A stretch of 22,445 nucleotides of DNA from an uncultured Carnobacterium sp. (GTDB lineage: Bacteria; Bacillota; Bacilli; Lactobacillales; Aerococcaceae), in assembly GCA_937976325.1 (NCBI GenBank), contig CALJSD010000169.1, positions 1 to 22,445 of the forward strand, written 5' to 3'. A program made the position numbers and the translations under genes. Shown here one piece after another: positions 14,801-22,383 of the stretch (position 1 is its first letter; every line of letters begins with the position of its first letter). The notes under the pieces are model-generated. The model saw only the letters and a program-made list of their open reading frames with translations. It was not told the origin of the DNA and made no database searches.

Positions 14801-15694
14801 ATGTTATACCAACAAATTGCTTCCAACAAACGCAAAACACTGGTCGTGATTGCGTTGTACATGGCGCTCTTCGTTGCAGTGGGTATCGGAATTGGATATT
14901 ATGCTTTACGCAGTGTCGTCGCTGGGGTCATTATCGCCCTTGTTGCCGGCGGGTTGTATTCAATGATGATGATTGCAAATGCGACTAATGTAGTGATGCA
15001 ATTAAACCATGCCAGAGAAATTACAGATAAAAATCAAGCACCGATGATTTGGAACATCGTCACTGATATGGCGATGATCGCAAAAGTGCCAATGCCACGT
15101 ATCTTCATTATCGAGGACGAATCTCCAAACGCGTTTGCGACAGGAAGTTCTCCAGAAAATGCAGCTGTGGCGGTTACAACAGGATTATTAGAACGGTTGA
15201 ATCGTGAAGAACTTGAAGGGGTAATTGCCCACGAGTTTGGACACATTCGTAACTATGACGTTCGCCTTCAAACGATTGCGATTGCGCTTGGTGCCGTGAT
15301 TGCCATGCTCGTCCAATTCGGAAGTCGCATGATGTTCTGGGGTGGCGGTAGTAGAGACCGAGATGATGATGACAACGGTGGTGGCGCAAATGCCATTTTC
15401 ATGGTCATCGGTTTAATCGCGATGATTCTTGGACCATTTATGTCGACGATTCTACAATTGGCCTTGTCACGAAACCGTGAGTACTTAGCAGATGCGTCAG
15501 CAGTGGAATTCACACGAAATCCATACGGACTTATCTCTGCGCTTCAAAAGATTTCAGAAGCTCCGCCAATGACGGAAGCCGACAAGAAGAGTGCGGCGTT
15601 ATATATCTCAAATCCGTTTGGAGAAGAAGGAGATTCGCTCTTCTCAACGCACCCATCAACGGCTAATCGTATTAAACGATTAGAAAATATGTAA
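14801..15694 (+). CDS. htpX: Membrane zinc metalloprotease HtpX
   Basis: HtpX is an M48-family protease that degrades damaged membrane proteins. The 297-aa sequence has two N-terminal membrane helices (about 14-34 and 38-58), the zinc site HEFGH at 144-148, the third ligand E227 in SRNREYLADASAVE, and two further hydrophobic segments around 157-172 and 199-221. A Gly/Asp-rich loop (RDRDDDDNGGG) sits between them. It is most likely co-transcribed with lemA and has a strong GGGAGGGAG site. A terminator follows immediately after the stop. All catalytic residues are present. Confidence 0.97.
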   Translation: MLYQQIASNKRKTLVVIALYMALFVAVGIGIGYYALRSVVAGVIIALVAGGLYSMMMIANATNVVMQLNHAREITDKNQAPMIWNIVTDMAMIAKVPMPRIFIIEDESPNAFATGSSPENAAVAVTTGLLERLNREELEGVIAHEFGHIRNYDVRLQTIAIALGAVIAMLVQFGSRMMFWGGGSRDRDDDDNGGGANAIFMVIGLIAMILGPFMSTILQLALSRNREYLADASAVEFTRNPYGLISALQKISEAPPMTEADKKSAALYISNPFGEEGDSLFSTHPSTANRIKRLENM

Positions 15695-15696
15695 CC

Positions 15697-15727
15697 TGAG
15701 ACTGAGGAATTCCTCAGTCTTTTTGTT
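15697..15727 (+). terminator. Terminator of lemA-htpX
   Basis: AGACTGAGG (15699-15707) and CCTCAGTCT (15712-15720) form a perfect stem with an AATT loop and a T-tract. Confidence 0.93.
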
Positions 15728-15829
15728 TTCTGAGAACTAGATTAGAATGTTGCTAAATTGTTACAAAAGAAAACGGTTCACACGTAAAAATGTAATCTAA
15801 TATATATGTTTTAGTAGAAAGAAATCCTA

Positions 15830-15835
15830 TATAAT
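15830..15835 (+). promoter_or_regulatory. -10 box upstream of the 255-aa unknown gene
   Basis: A perfect TATAAT, 31 bp upstream of the GTG start. The best -35 candidate at 17-bp spacing is TGTTTT (15807-15812), which is weak. Confidence 0.5.
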
Positions 15836-15866
15836 GGAACATGATAAACTCTATGGAGGTGAGACT

Positions 15867-16634
15867 GTGGCTAAACAATTGTATATCCATTACGATAGCG
15901 TATCGAACCATGTATTAACGAAGTCGATTGCGTTTCGTTTGTCTGCCTTACCACAGTCTGAGATCCCGCAAAACCTTCTTCTCTTAAATGGGAAGTCCAG
16001 CCTTGCTACCCACGATCCATATACGGGCTTCATGTGGGTGAAGGGGCGTAAAAATGTGTTAGCGTATCTCCAAGGGGTGGAAGAAGGCAAAGAGGCGCCA
16101 TCGAACTGGGTGGACTTTGATTCGATTGATTTCGTTCATCAATTAACGCCGCAAGAAATTGCAGACTTGCTGTATATTTCGCACGCGAAGACGCACTTAC
16201 ATTCGCCGTTCTTCTATAAATTACAAAATAACTTTATTTACTTGTCACTTGAAAATGGCTACTCGAAAGTGTACTACCGTAAAATTGAGCAGTTCTTGCC
16301 AATCTTATCGGCGCAAGTACAAATCGAGATGACAGATATCTTGAACGAGACACCGAAGTTCTTATTCTTTGGTGCCGACAAAGTGGCTTCAGCGATTTCC
16401 ATCGAAGCGCTCAAAGAAATGATGCCATTGTATCGTGAAGGAATCAGCCTAGCTTTTGATAAAGTCACAAAGAAAGAAGACAGCTACGAAGTGCCAATCT
16501 TCTTAACAGAAGATCGTTATCATTATGCCGATAAAGAAGTGACACAAAATGTCCGCATCGGACAACTCTCTTATAGCGAAACGTATCAAAACTGGAAGAT
16601 TTCAGCAAAACTTCCAATGAATGACGCCATCTAA
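15867..16634 (+). CDS. Conserved-looking protein of unknown function
   Basis: The 255-aa product begins with GTG (VAKQLYIHYDSVSNHV), set by GGAGGTG five bases upstream; an ATG at 15834 in frame overlaps the -10 box and is unlikely. There is no signal peptide or membrane segment, so it should be cytosolic. Composition is balanced, with many aromatic residues (FYKLQNNFIYLSLENGYSKVYYRK), and two stretches look like alpha/beta domains: residues 1-110 and 120-250. I recognise no catalytic motif or family. It has its own promoter-like -10 and a clean terminator, so it is a single-gene unit between lemA-htpX and ddl-murF. Codon use is like the neighbours, giving no sign of recent transfer. Confidence 0.82.
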   Translation: MAKQLYIHYDSVSNHVLTKSIAFRLSALPQSEIPQNLLLLNGKSSLATHDPYTGFMWVKGRKNVLAYLQGVEEGKEAPSNWVDFDSIDFVHQLTPQEIADLLYISHAKTHLHSPFFYKLQNNFIYLSLENGYSKVYYRKIEQFLPILSAQVQIEMTDILNETPKFLFFGADKVASAISIEALKEMMPLYREGISLAFDKVTKKEDSYEVPIFLTEDRYHYADKEVTQNVRIGQLSYSETYQNWKISAKLPMNDAI

Positions 16635-16670
16635 AGCACTTTTCACTATGGATGTGAGAGGTGCTTTTTT
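16634..16670 (+). terminator. Terminator of the 255-aa gene
   Basis: A 13-bp stem with two G-U pairs, 16634-16646 with 16654-16666, followed by TTTTTT. Its first base is the last base of the stop codon. Confidence 0.9.
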
Positions 16671-16686
16671 GTGCGTTGGCCGTAAC

Positions 16687-16715
16687 TTGTAACCGTTGGG
16701 CCGTTTTGTTATACT
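16687..16715 (+). promoter_or_regulatory. ddl-murF promoter
   Basis: TTGTAA (16687-16692), a 17-bp spacer and TATACT (16710-16715). The leader would be about 80 nt. Confidence 0.8.
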
Positions 16716-16727
16716 GAAAAGTGCAAG

Positions 16728-16783
16728 GTTATTTTCAAAATAACGTTCGAAGAGCCTAAATGAGGCGGTTCGCAGCACGCGAA
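16728..16783 (+). promoter_or_regulatory. Three-hairpin leader of ddl
   Basis: Three consecutive small hairpins lie between promoter and start: GTTATTTT/AAAATAAC type arms (16728-16744), GCCT/AGGC (16754-16766) and TTCGC/GCGAA (16769-16783). The ribosome binding site GGAGG is free at 16790-16794. No terminator-like T-run is present. A regulatory role is unproven. Confidence 0.4.
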
Positions 16784-16800
16784 TAGTTTGGAGGATTCAT

Positions 16801-17874
16801 ATGAAAATTGTAGTGATTTACGGCGGAAAGAGTGCAGAGCACGATATTTCAATCTTAACAGCCGGTTCAATTATTAAAGAAATTTATTTCGAGTATTACG
16901 ATGTGCAACCAGTGTACATTACAAAAGAAGGAACATGGTTAAAAGGAGAAGCGTTAAAAGCTCCTGTAGCCTTTGACCAAGCGCTTCGTTTAACAGAAGG
17001 GTCTGTAGCGCATTTTGCAACAACAGAAGGCGAAACTTCCACAGGGGTTCGTATCCAACCATGCGATATCGCTGGACCAGATACAGTGGTCTTCCCAATC
17101 TTACACGGACCAAACGGGGAAGACGGAACGATTCAAGGATTGTTCGAAATCTTAGACTTACCATATGTAGGATGTGGCGTATTAGCCAGCGCAAACGGAA
17201 TGGACAAAATTGCCAGCAAGCATTTATTCCAACAAGCAGGCATTCCACAAGTGCCATTCGTACCTTTTGTGAAAGCTGATTTCGAAAAATCACCAGAAGC
17301 GATTTTCACACGTATCGAAGGAACATTACGCTACCCAGTATTCGTGAAACCAGCGAATATGGGTTCAAGTGTGGGGATTTCTAAAGCGACAAACCGTGAA
17401 GAATTAACAGCAGCCATCGAAGAAGCGTTGAAATACGACCGTCGTATCGTCGTAGAACAAGGTATCGACGCACGCGAAGTCGAAGTAGCGGTTCTTGGAA
17501 ACGACGAAGTGAACACATCTGTGGTTGGGGAAGTCGTGAAACAAGCAGGCTTCTACGATTACAACGAAAAATACATTAACAACACAACAACACTTCAAAT
17601 CCCAGCAGCGATTCCAGAAGAAGTCTCTGCAAAAATTCGTGAATATGCCGAAACAGCCTTCCGTGCGATTGACGGTAGCGGCTTAACACGTTGTGATTTC
17701 TTCTTAACAGAAGCGAACGAAGTGTTTATCAACGAAGTGAATACAATGCCAGGGTTCACACAATTTAGTATGTATCCAAAACTTTGGGAAGCAATGGGCA
17801 TTTCCTATAAAGATTTAGTCGAAGAACTCATTCAATTAGCGTTGAAACGCTATAACGATCGTCACGCGAGATAA
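16801..17874 (+). CDS. ddl: D-alanine--D-alanine ligase
   Basis: Ddl makes the D-Ala-D-Ala dipeptide for peptidoglycan in the cytosol, using ATP. The 357-aa sequence is a complete ATP-grasp ligase: GGKSAEHDIS (8-17), ILHGPNGEDGTIQG (100-113), the PVFVKPANMGSSVGIS block (179-194), VVEQGIDAREVEVAV, GLTRCDFF, and EVFINEVNTMPGFT near the end. In the omega loop, FYDYNEKYIN has tyrosine in the EKY triad (Y258). Enzymes making D-Ala-D-lactate in intrinsically vancomycin-resistant lactic bacteria have phenylalanine there, so a D-Ala-D-Ala product is expected. The start follows TTGGAGG. murF begins 11 bp after the stop, forming the usual ddl-murF pair. Confidence 0.97.
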   Translation: MKIVVIYGGKSAEHDISILTAGSIIKEIYFEYYDVQPVYITKEGTWLKGEALKAPVAFDQALRLTEGSVAHFATTEGETSTGVRIQPCDIAGPDTVVFPILHGPNGEDGTIQGLFEILDLPYVGCGVLASANGMDKIASKHLFQQAGIPQVPFVPFVKADFEKSPEAIFTRIEGTLRYPVFVKPANMGSSVGISKATNREELTAAIEEALKYDRRIVVEQGIDAREVEVAVLGNDEVNTSVVGEVVKQAGFYDYNEKYINNTTTLQIPAAIPEEVSAKIREYAETAFRAIDGSGLTRCDFFLTEANEVFINEVNTMPGFTQFSMYPKLWEAMGISYKDLVEELIQLALKRYNDRHAR

Positions 17875-17885
17875 GGGGTAGAAAG

Positions 17886-19271
17886 ATGAGTATTGGAACA
17901 GTTGCTGAAATTACAAAAGCCGTCGAAGCGATTGATTATCAGTCAGCACATCGATTTGAAGTCATCGAATCTGTAGCCTTCGATACACGAAAATTAGGTC
18001 CAAACAGCCTTTTCGTGCCACTTCAAGGGCAAACAGACGGACATGATTATATTGAGCAAGCCATTCAAGCCGGCGCAACAGCAGTGTTATGGGGCAAACA
18101 AGATGTAACGCCACCAGATGGAATCTGCGCCATTTGGGTGGACGACCCACTTCAAGCTTTTCAAAAATTAGCGAAATGGTACTTAGAAAAAGTTTCTCCA
18201 CGCGTTGTCGGGATCACAGGTAGTTCTGGAAAAACAACGACAAAGGATATGACAGCAGCCGCTCTTGGCGCACGCCACCGTGTCTATAAAACACAAGGAA
18301 ACTTCAATAACGATATCGGCTTACCACAAACGATTTTAGATATGCCGGAATCAACTGAAGCGCTTGTCTTAGAGATGGGAATGAGCGAATTCCACGAAAT
18401 CGAGTTCTTATCAAAATTAGCACGCCCAGAAGTCGTTGCGATTACGTTAATTGGTGAATCGCATATGGAACAATTGGGTAGCAAGGAAGGCATTGCCAAA
18501 GCCAAACTTGAAATCCTTTCTGGACTACAAGAAAATGGAACTTTTATTTATCCAGCGCATGAAGATTTAATTACAGCAGGCATTGCACAAGCTGAAAAAC
18601 CGGCAAACTTCAACATCGTTACAGTCGGCGAAGGAAGCAAGGAACTCTCAGCTAAAAATATCGAACTGTATTCAGACCACACAGCGTTTGAATTAGTAAC
18701 ACCAACTGAAACAGTGGCGGTCACTTTACCAGTCCTTGGAGCGTACAACGTTTCAAACGCGCTTTTAGCGATTGAAATTGCACGCACTCTAGACGTTCCA
18801 CTCTCAGATATCGTGTCAGCCTTAGCGAACTTCGAATTGACGAAGAACCGTACGCAATGGGTGAAAGGCCAAAACGGAGTAGCCATCTTGAATGATGCTT
18901 ACAACGCGAGCCCAATCGCGATGAAATCGGTGATTAAATCATTTGTTTCAGTCGAAGCAGCAGGCCGTCGCGTTCTCGTTCTTGGGGACATCCGCGAACT
19001 CGGTGAACATTCGAAAGAATTGCACGCTAGCATCTCAGAAGTCATTTCTCCAAGCGAAGTCGCACTGGTGTACTTGTACGGCGAAGAAATGGAAGCACTC
19101 TATGATGCGTTGAAAGGCCAGTTCGAAGCAGCAGCGCTTCACCATTACATGGATAAAGAAGCCTTGATTGCTGACTTGAAGGCTGAACTCAAAGAAGGCG
19201 ACCAAGTCCTTATCAAATCAAGCAACGGCACAGGCTTACTAGCAGTTGTCGATGCCCTAAAAGCAGAATAA
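17886..19271 (+). CDS. murF: UDP-N-acetylmuramoyl-tripeptide--D-alanyl-D-alanine ligase
   Basis: MurF joins the dipeptide made by Ddl to the UDP-MurNAc-tripeptide, the last cytosolic step of peptidoglycan precursor synthesis. The 461-aa sequence has the family length and domains: the N-terminal UDP-binding domain (SVAFDTRKLGPNSLFVPL), the ATP loop GITGSSGKTTTKD (K116), NFNNDIGLPQTIL and EMGMSEFHEIEFL in the central domain, and ILNDAYNASPIAM with VLVLGDIRELGEHS in the C-terminal domain. It is co-transcribed with ddl, whose product is its substrate. The ribosome site GGGGTAGAAAG is weaker than most here, compatible with coupling to ddl. A terminator follows. Confidence 0.97.
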   Translation: MSIGTVAEITKAVEAIDYQSAHRFEVIESVAFDTRKLGPNSLFVPLQGQTDGHDYIEQAIQAGATAVLWGKQDVTPPDGICAIWVDDPLQAFQKLAKWYLEKVSPRVVGITGSSGKTTTKDMTAAALGARHRVYKTQGNFNNDIGLPQTILDMPESTEALVLEMGMSEFHEIEFLSKLARPEVVAITLIGESHMEQLGSKEGIAKAKLEILSGLQENGTFIYPAHEDLITAGIAQAEKPANFNIVTVGEGSKELSAKNIELYSDHTAFELVTPTETVAVTLPVLGAYNVSNALLAIEIARTLDVPLSDIVSALANFELTKNRTQWVKGQNGVAILNDAYNASPIAMKSVIKSFVSVEAAGRRVLVLGDIRELGEHSKELHASISEVISPSEVALVYLYGEEMEALYDALKGQFEAAALHHYMDKEALIADLKAELKEGDQVLIKSSNGTGLLAVVDALKAE

Positions 19272-19283
19272 TAAATGTAAATC

Positions 19284-19318
19284 AAAGCGAGAGACGCACC
19301 ACCGTCCCTCGCTTTTTT
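19284..19318 (+). terminator. Terminator of ddl-murF
   Basis: AAGCGAGAGACG (19285-19296) pairs with CGTCCCTCGCTT (19303-19314) with one mismatch, followed by a T-run. Confidence 0.9.
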
Positions 19319-19427
19319 CGTCCCCTCATGGAGAACTATCCATTATAAAGTGTCCCCATTTCTCAACCGCAACACGAGAAGCAAACCCACCGCCTCCTCC
19401 CGCTTTTTACAGTTTGGAATGCGCAGT

Positions 19428-19622
19428 GACTACGGGCGGAAAATCTAGCGGATTCAATAGTAGCAGTAATGGGGGATAGCATTAAATGCGAATTAGAAGG
19501 AGTTAGAAATTTATTTCTTACTCCTTCTTTGAGGCTTTAAAGGTGAGAGACGAAAGGCTCGAACCGTTGCTCCATTACAGCTATTATTGATAAATCCGCA
19601 AGGATTTGAAGCCCGTAAAGTC
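19428..19622 (-). repeat. Long inverted-repeat element, copy B
   Basis: This is the reverse-orientation relative of the element at 13001-13190, in the 589-bp gene-free stretch between murF and cshA. Its outer arms GACTACGGGC (19428-19437) and GCCCGTAAAGTC (19611-19622), and AGCGGATT (19447-19454) with AAATCCGC (19592-19599), are self-complementary but unlike the outer arms of copy A. The inner arm AATAGTAGCAGTAATGGGG and its partner are shared. The central hairpin AGAAGGAGT (19495-19503) with ACTCCTTCT (19520-19528), plus AGAAA/TTTCT around a TTTA loop, differs in sequence from that of copy A while keeping its shape. Block 19541-19569 matches 13051-13079 at 28 of 29 positions. Between the murF terminator and this element (19319-19427) I see nothing. 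Confidence 0.85.
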
Positions 19623-19677
19623 TTATTCTTTAAGCATTTTCAAAGAATAAAAAGCAGGAGTCGGCGGTCTGTATTCT

Positions 19678-19706
19678 TTGCATTCTCGCTGGATGCGTGC
19701 TATACT
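19678..19706 (+). promoter_or_regulatory. cshA promoter
   Basis: TTGCAT (19678-19683), a 17-bp spacer and TATACT (19701-19706) with the extended TGc motif. Transcription should start near 19713, giving a leader of about 148 nt. A second TATAAT-like box at 19737-19742 has no good -35. Confidence 0.8.
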
Positions 19707-19768
19707 ATTCGCTGAGTTGAGAAATGTACACACATTTATAATAGATAGTTTGAAATTTAAACGATTGT

Positions 19769-19835
19769 AGAAGTCTGGTGCTCTTACGAAAAGCTCCAGA
19801 CTTTTGTTATGAAGGGAAATCCCTCGTGTGCTTCT
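19769..19835 (+). promoter_or_regulatory. Structured cshA leader with terminator-like hairpin
   Basis: Within the leader, AAGTCTGG (19771-19778) pairs with CCAGACTT (19796-19803), with an inner GCT/AGC pairing, followed by TTTTGTT: the form of an intrinsic terminator placed before the gene. A second small hairpin AGGGA/TCCCT lies at about 19813-19824. Upstream in the leader AAATGT/ACATTT (about 19722-19737) also pairs. Attenuation of cshA is suggested but unproven; the U-tract is imperfect. Confidence 0.5.
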
Positions 19836-19860
19836 CACCGAAGTATCCAAGGAGGAAAAT

Positions 19861-21390
19861 ATGAAATTTAATGAACTAGGATTGGATTCTGCCTTACTAG
19901 AATCTATCGAAAAAATGGGGTTTGAAGAAGCAACTCCCATTCAAGCACAAACCATTCCAAAAGCGCTAGCAGGTTTAGATGTGATTGGACAAGCGCAAAC
20001 AGGGACTGGTAAAACGGCTTCATTTGGTTTGCCAATGCTTCAAAAAATCGACCCAAGTAAAAAAGGCGTACAAGGACTTGTTATCGCACCAACTCGTGAA
20101 CTTGCGATTCAAACACAAGAAGAATTGTTCCGTCTCGGACGCGACAAAAAAGTTCGTGTACAAGCGGTTTACGGTGGAGCGGACATTAACCGTCAAATCC
20201 GCCAATTAAAAGAAAATCCACAAATCGTTGTGGGAACTCCAGGTCGTTTATTAGACCACATTTCACGCCGTACATTGAAGCTTGCGACAGTGGAAACACT
20301 TGTCTTAGACGAAGCGGATGAAATGTTAAACATGGGATTCTTGGAAGATATCGAATCGATTATCAAACAAGTTCCAGAAAATCGCCAAACGCTTTTATTC
20401 TCTGCGACAATGCCAGATGATATTAAACGTATCGGTGTTCAATTTATGAAAGATCCAGAACATGTTCGTATCAAATCAAATGAGATGACGGCGACATTAA
20501 TTGATCAATATTTCGTAAAATGTAAAGACTACGAGAAATTCGACATTATGACACGTTTATTAGACGTTCAAACGCCTGAATTAACCATCGTATTCGGACG
20601 TACAAAACGTCGTGTAGACGAATTAGCACGCGGACTTGAAATGCGTGGCTACCGTGCAGAAGGAATCCACGGGGACTTAAGCCAACAAAAACGTATGAGC
20701 GTTCTTCGTGACTTCAAGAACAACCATTTAGACATCTTAGTTGCTACAGACGTGGCAGCTCGTGGACTAGATATCTCAGGCGTAACGCACGTATATAACT
20801 ACGATATCCCACAAGACCCAGAAAGCTATGTACACCGTATCGGACGTACAGGCCGTGCTGGTCAAGAAGGAATGTCTGTAACATTCGTGACACCAAACGA
20901 AATGGATTACCTACGTGTGATTGAAGAATTAACACGCAAACGTATGACAAGCCTTCGTCCACCAACGCAAACAGAAGCCTTGGAAGGACAAACAAAAACA
21001 GCCATCGAGTCTATCGACGAAATGATGAAAACTGTGGAACCAAGACGTTTCAAAGAAGCGGTGTCTTACTTATTAGACGAGTACGAACCAGAAGAATTGG
21101 CAGCTCTATTACTCAAGAGCATGATTAAAGACCCAACTGAAATTCCAGTTAAAATCACGCCAGAACGTCCATTGCCTAGCCGCAAACGTGGTAACAGTCG
21201 TGGAAACTACAACCGTAGCGACCGTAAAGACAACCGAGGACGTAACGGAAAAGGAAGCTTCAAACGCAAAGAAGACCGTCGTGGCCGTGGCTTAGAAGAC
21301 GAATATACACGCGGATATAAAGGGAAAGATTCTCGCCGCCGTAACAACAAAAAGAAATCTGATAAAGGATTTACCATCCGTCAGAAATAA
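19861..21390 (+). CDS. cshA: DEAD-box ATP-dependent RNA helicase CshA
   Basis: CshA unwinds RNA in ribosome assembly, cold adaptation and the RNA degradosome. The 509-aa protein has every helicase motif: Q motif GFEEATPIQAQTIP (20-33), AQTGTGKT (45-52), APTREL, TPGRLLDH, DEAD (150-153), SAT (181-183), VATDVAARGLDI and HRIGRTGRAG. A dimerisation/RNA-binding region follows. The last roughly 75 residues are very basic and rich in Arg, Gly, Asn and Lys (KRGNSRGNYNRSDRKDNRGR), a typical RNA-binding tail. The start at 19861 is set by AAGGAGG seven bases upstream; an earlier in-frame ATG at 19828 lacks a site. It has a strong extended -10 promoter, a long structured leader and its own terminator. 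Confidence 0.96.
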   Translation: MKFNELGLDSALLESIEKMGFEEATPIQAQTIPKALAGLDVIGQAQTGTGKTASFGLPMLQKIDPSKKGVQGLVIAPTRELAIQTQEELFRLGRDKKVRVQAVYGGADINRQIRQLKENPQIVVGTPGRLLDHISRRTLKLATVETLVLDEADEMLNMGFLEDIESIIKQVPENRQTLLFSATMPDDIKRIGVQFMKDPEHVRIKSNEMTATLIDQYFVKCKDYEKFDIMTRLLDVQTPELTIVFGRTKRRVDELARGLEMRGYRAEGIHGDLSQQKRMSVLRDFKNNHLDILVATDVAARGLDISGVTHVYNYDIPQDPESYVHRIGRTGRAGQEGMSVTFVTPNEMDYLRVIEELTRKRMTSLRPPTQTEALEGQTKTAIESIDEMMKTVEPRRFKEAVSYLLDEYEPEELAALLLKSMIKDPTEIPVKITPERPLPSRKRGNSRGNYNRSDRKDNRGRNGKGSFKRKEDRRGRGLEDEYTRGYKGKDSRRRNNKKKSDKGFTIRQK

Positions 21391-21400
21391 TGACTGAGAG

Positions 21401-21430
21401 CAGACTAGTAAAATGCTAGTCTGTTTTTTT
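21401..21430 (+). terminator. Terminator of cshA
   Basis: CAGACTAG (21401-21408) and CTAGTCTG (21416-21423), a seven-base loop, then seven Ts. Confidence 0.93.
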
Positions 21431-21441
21431 AGAATTTCATA

Positions 21442-21471
21442 TTGACAGAATCTGCCATAAAACGGTAATAT
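21442..21471 (+). promoter_or_regulatory. Promoter of the CPBP protease gene
   Basis: A consensus TTGACA (21442-21447), an 18-bp spacer and TAATAT (21466-21471). Confidence 0.7.
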
Positions 21472-21499
21472 AAGGAAAAAACATGTGAGGTAGAAGTAA

Positions 21500-22207
21500 A
21501 TGGGTGCTCGATTGAAAAAACCGCTTTGGGTTCTATTCTTTTTTGTAATGAATATTGCCATATACGGGGGAATTGAAATTGTGTTCAAAAGGGATTTATG
21601 GAATCTAGGTCGTCAAGCGGATATGTGGGAGTTAATTGTGACGATTATTTGCGTTGCTATTTTGTTAATTTTTATGTACCGTGTACACACAAAATTATTT
21701 AAGCCAACAGTAAAAAGAAAGTTTCAACTGATGGATTTAATTTTTGTGTTTGTAACGTATGTTGCTGTCATGTTTTCAGGCTATTTGATTTATAATTTGT
21801 GGAGTTCATGGGCATACGGGACAGGTCGATCAAAACTAGTTAATTTTTTCTTTACAGCAAATCTAACACTAACAACAGACAAATTTATTTTTGCTTTAGA
21901 TGCACTAGGATTAGTGTTTATTGCACCTTTTGTAGAAGAATTTCTTTTTAGAGGATTTCTGAATAATTTGCTTCGAGGAAAAGTAAATACTTTTATTAGA
22001 ATGTCCATCGTATCAATTCTATTTGCAGCTCTTCATTTTACGTATATCCACAATTGGATACAGTTTATATATTATCTTATTATCTCTATTGTTCTTTTTC
22101 TTGTGTATGAACGAAGAAGAAGTTTGTTCGACGCAATCTTATTACATAGCCTTAGTAATGGACTTCTTGTTATCTTGTTCATCGAAATACCGAGACGTTT
22201 CTTTTAG
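21500..22207 (+). CDS. CPBP-family intramembrane metalloprotease
   Basis: This 235-aa, strongly hydrophobic protein has about seven membrane segments and the three CPBP (Abi/CAAX-like) motifs: EEFLFR with E146, E147 and R151; FAALHF with H179; and HSLSN with H216 and N220. All proposed catalytic residues are present. In Gram-positive bacteria such proteins are linked to bacteriocin self-immunity, prenyl-protein-like processing or regulated proteolysis. No bacteriocin or peptide gene is adjacent, so the substrate is unknown. The ATG follows GAGGTAGAAG. The gene is visibly more AT-rich than those before it, using many TTT, TTA and ATT codons. It is a single-gene unit with its own promoter and terminator. 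Confidence 0.88.
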   Translation: MGARLKKPLWVLFFFVMNIAIYGGIEIVFKRDLWNLGRQADMWELIVTIICVAILLIFMYRVHTKLFKPTVKRKFQLMDLIFVFVTYVAVMFSGYLIYNLWSSWAYGTGRSKLVNFFFTANLTLTTDKFIFALDALGLVFIAPFVEEFLFRGFLNNLLRGKVNTFIRMSIVSILFAALHFTYIHNWIQFIYYLIISIVLFLVYERRRSLFDAILLHSLSNGLLVILFIEIPRRFF

Positions 22208-22217
22208 AAAATTAGTC

Positions 22218-22247
22218 AGTGACTTCTTATTAGGAGTCACTTTTTTT
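22218..22247 (+). terminator. Terminator of the CPBP gene
   Basis: AGTGACTTCT (22218-22227) pairs with AGGAGTCACT (22232-22241) with one G-U pair and a TATT loop, then a T-run. Confidence 0.92.
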
Positions 22248-22354
22248 GTGGAAATTTTTTTGATTTTAGGTTCATTTTAGTTTTAAGGAGTATTCTCTTA
22301 TTAAGGAAGACGCCAAAAGAAAGAAGCGATTTTCTTTAAATAGAACAGTGTTTT

Positions 22355-22363
22355 GATACAATA
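22355..22363 (+). promoter_or_regulatory. Extended -10 upstream of the last gene
   Basis: TGaTACAAT at 22355-22363, about 20 bp before the start codon; no clear -35 box. Confidence 0.55.
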
Positions 22364-22383
22364 AGGAAAAGAGGGAACCAATC

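Noticed and set aside
16741..16783. Third copy of the long inverted-repeat element in the ddl leader
   Set aside because: A short resemblance (AACGTTCGAAGAGCCT to AACGGTTCGAGCCT) is seen but none of the other conserved blocks are present.
16716..16800. T-box riboswitch before ddl
   Set aside because: The T-box sequence and antiterminator/terminator pair are absent, and the leader is too short.
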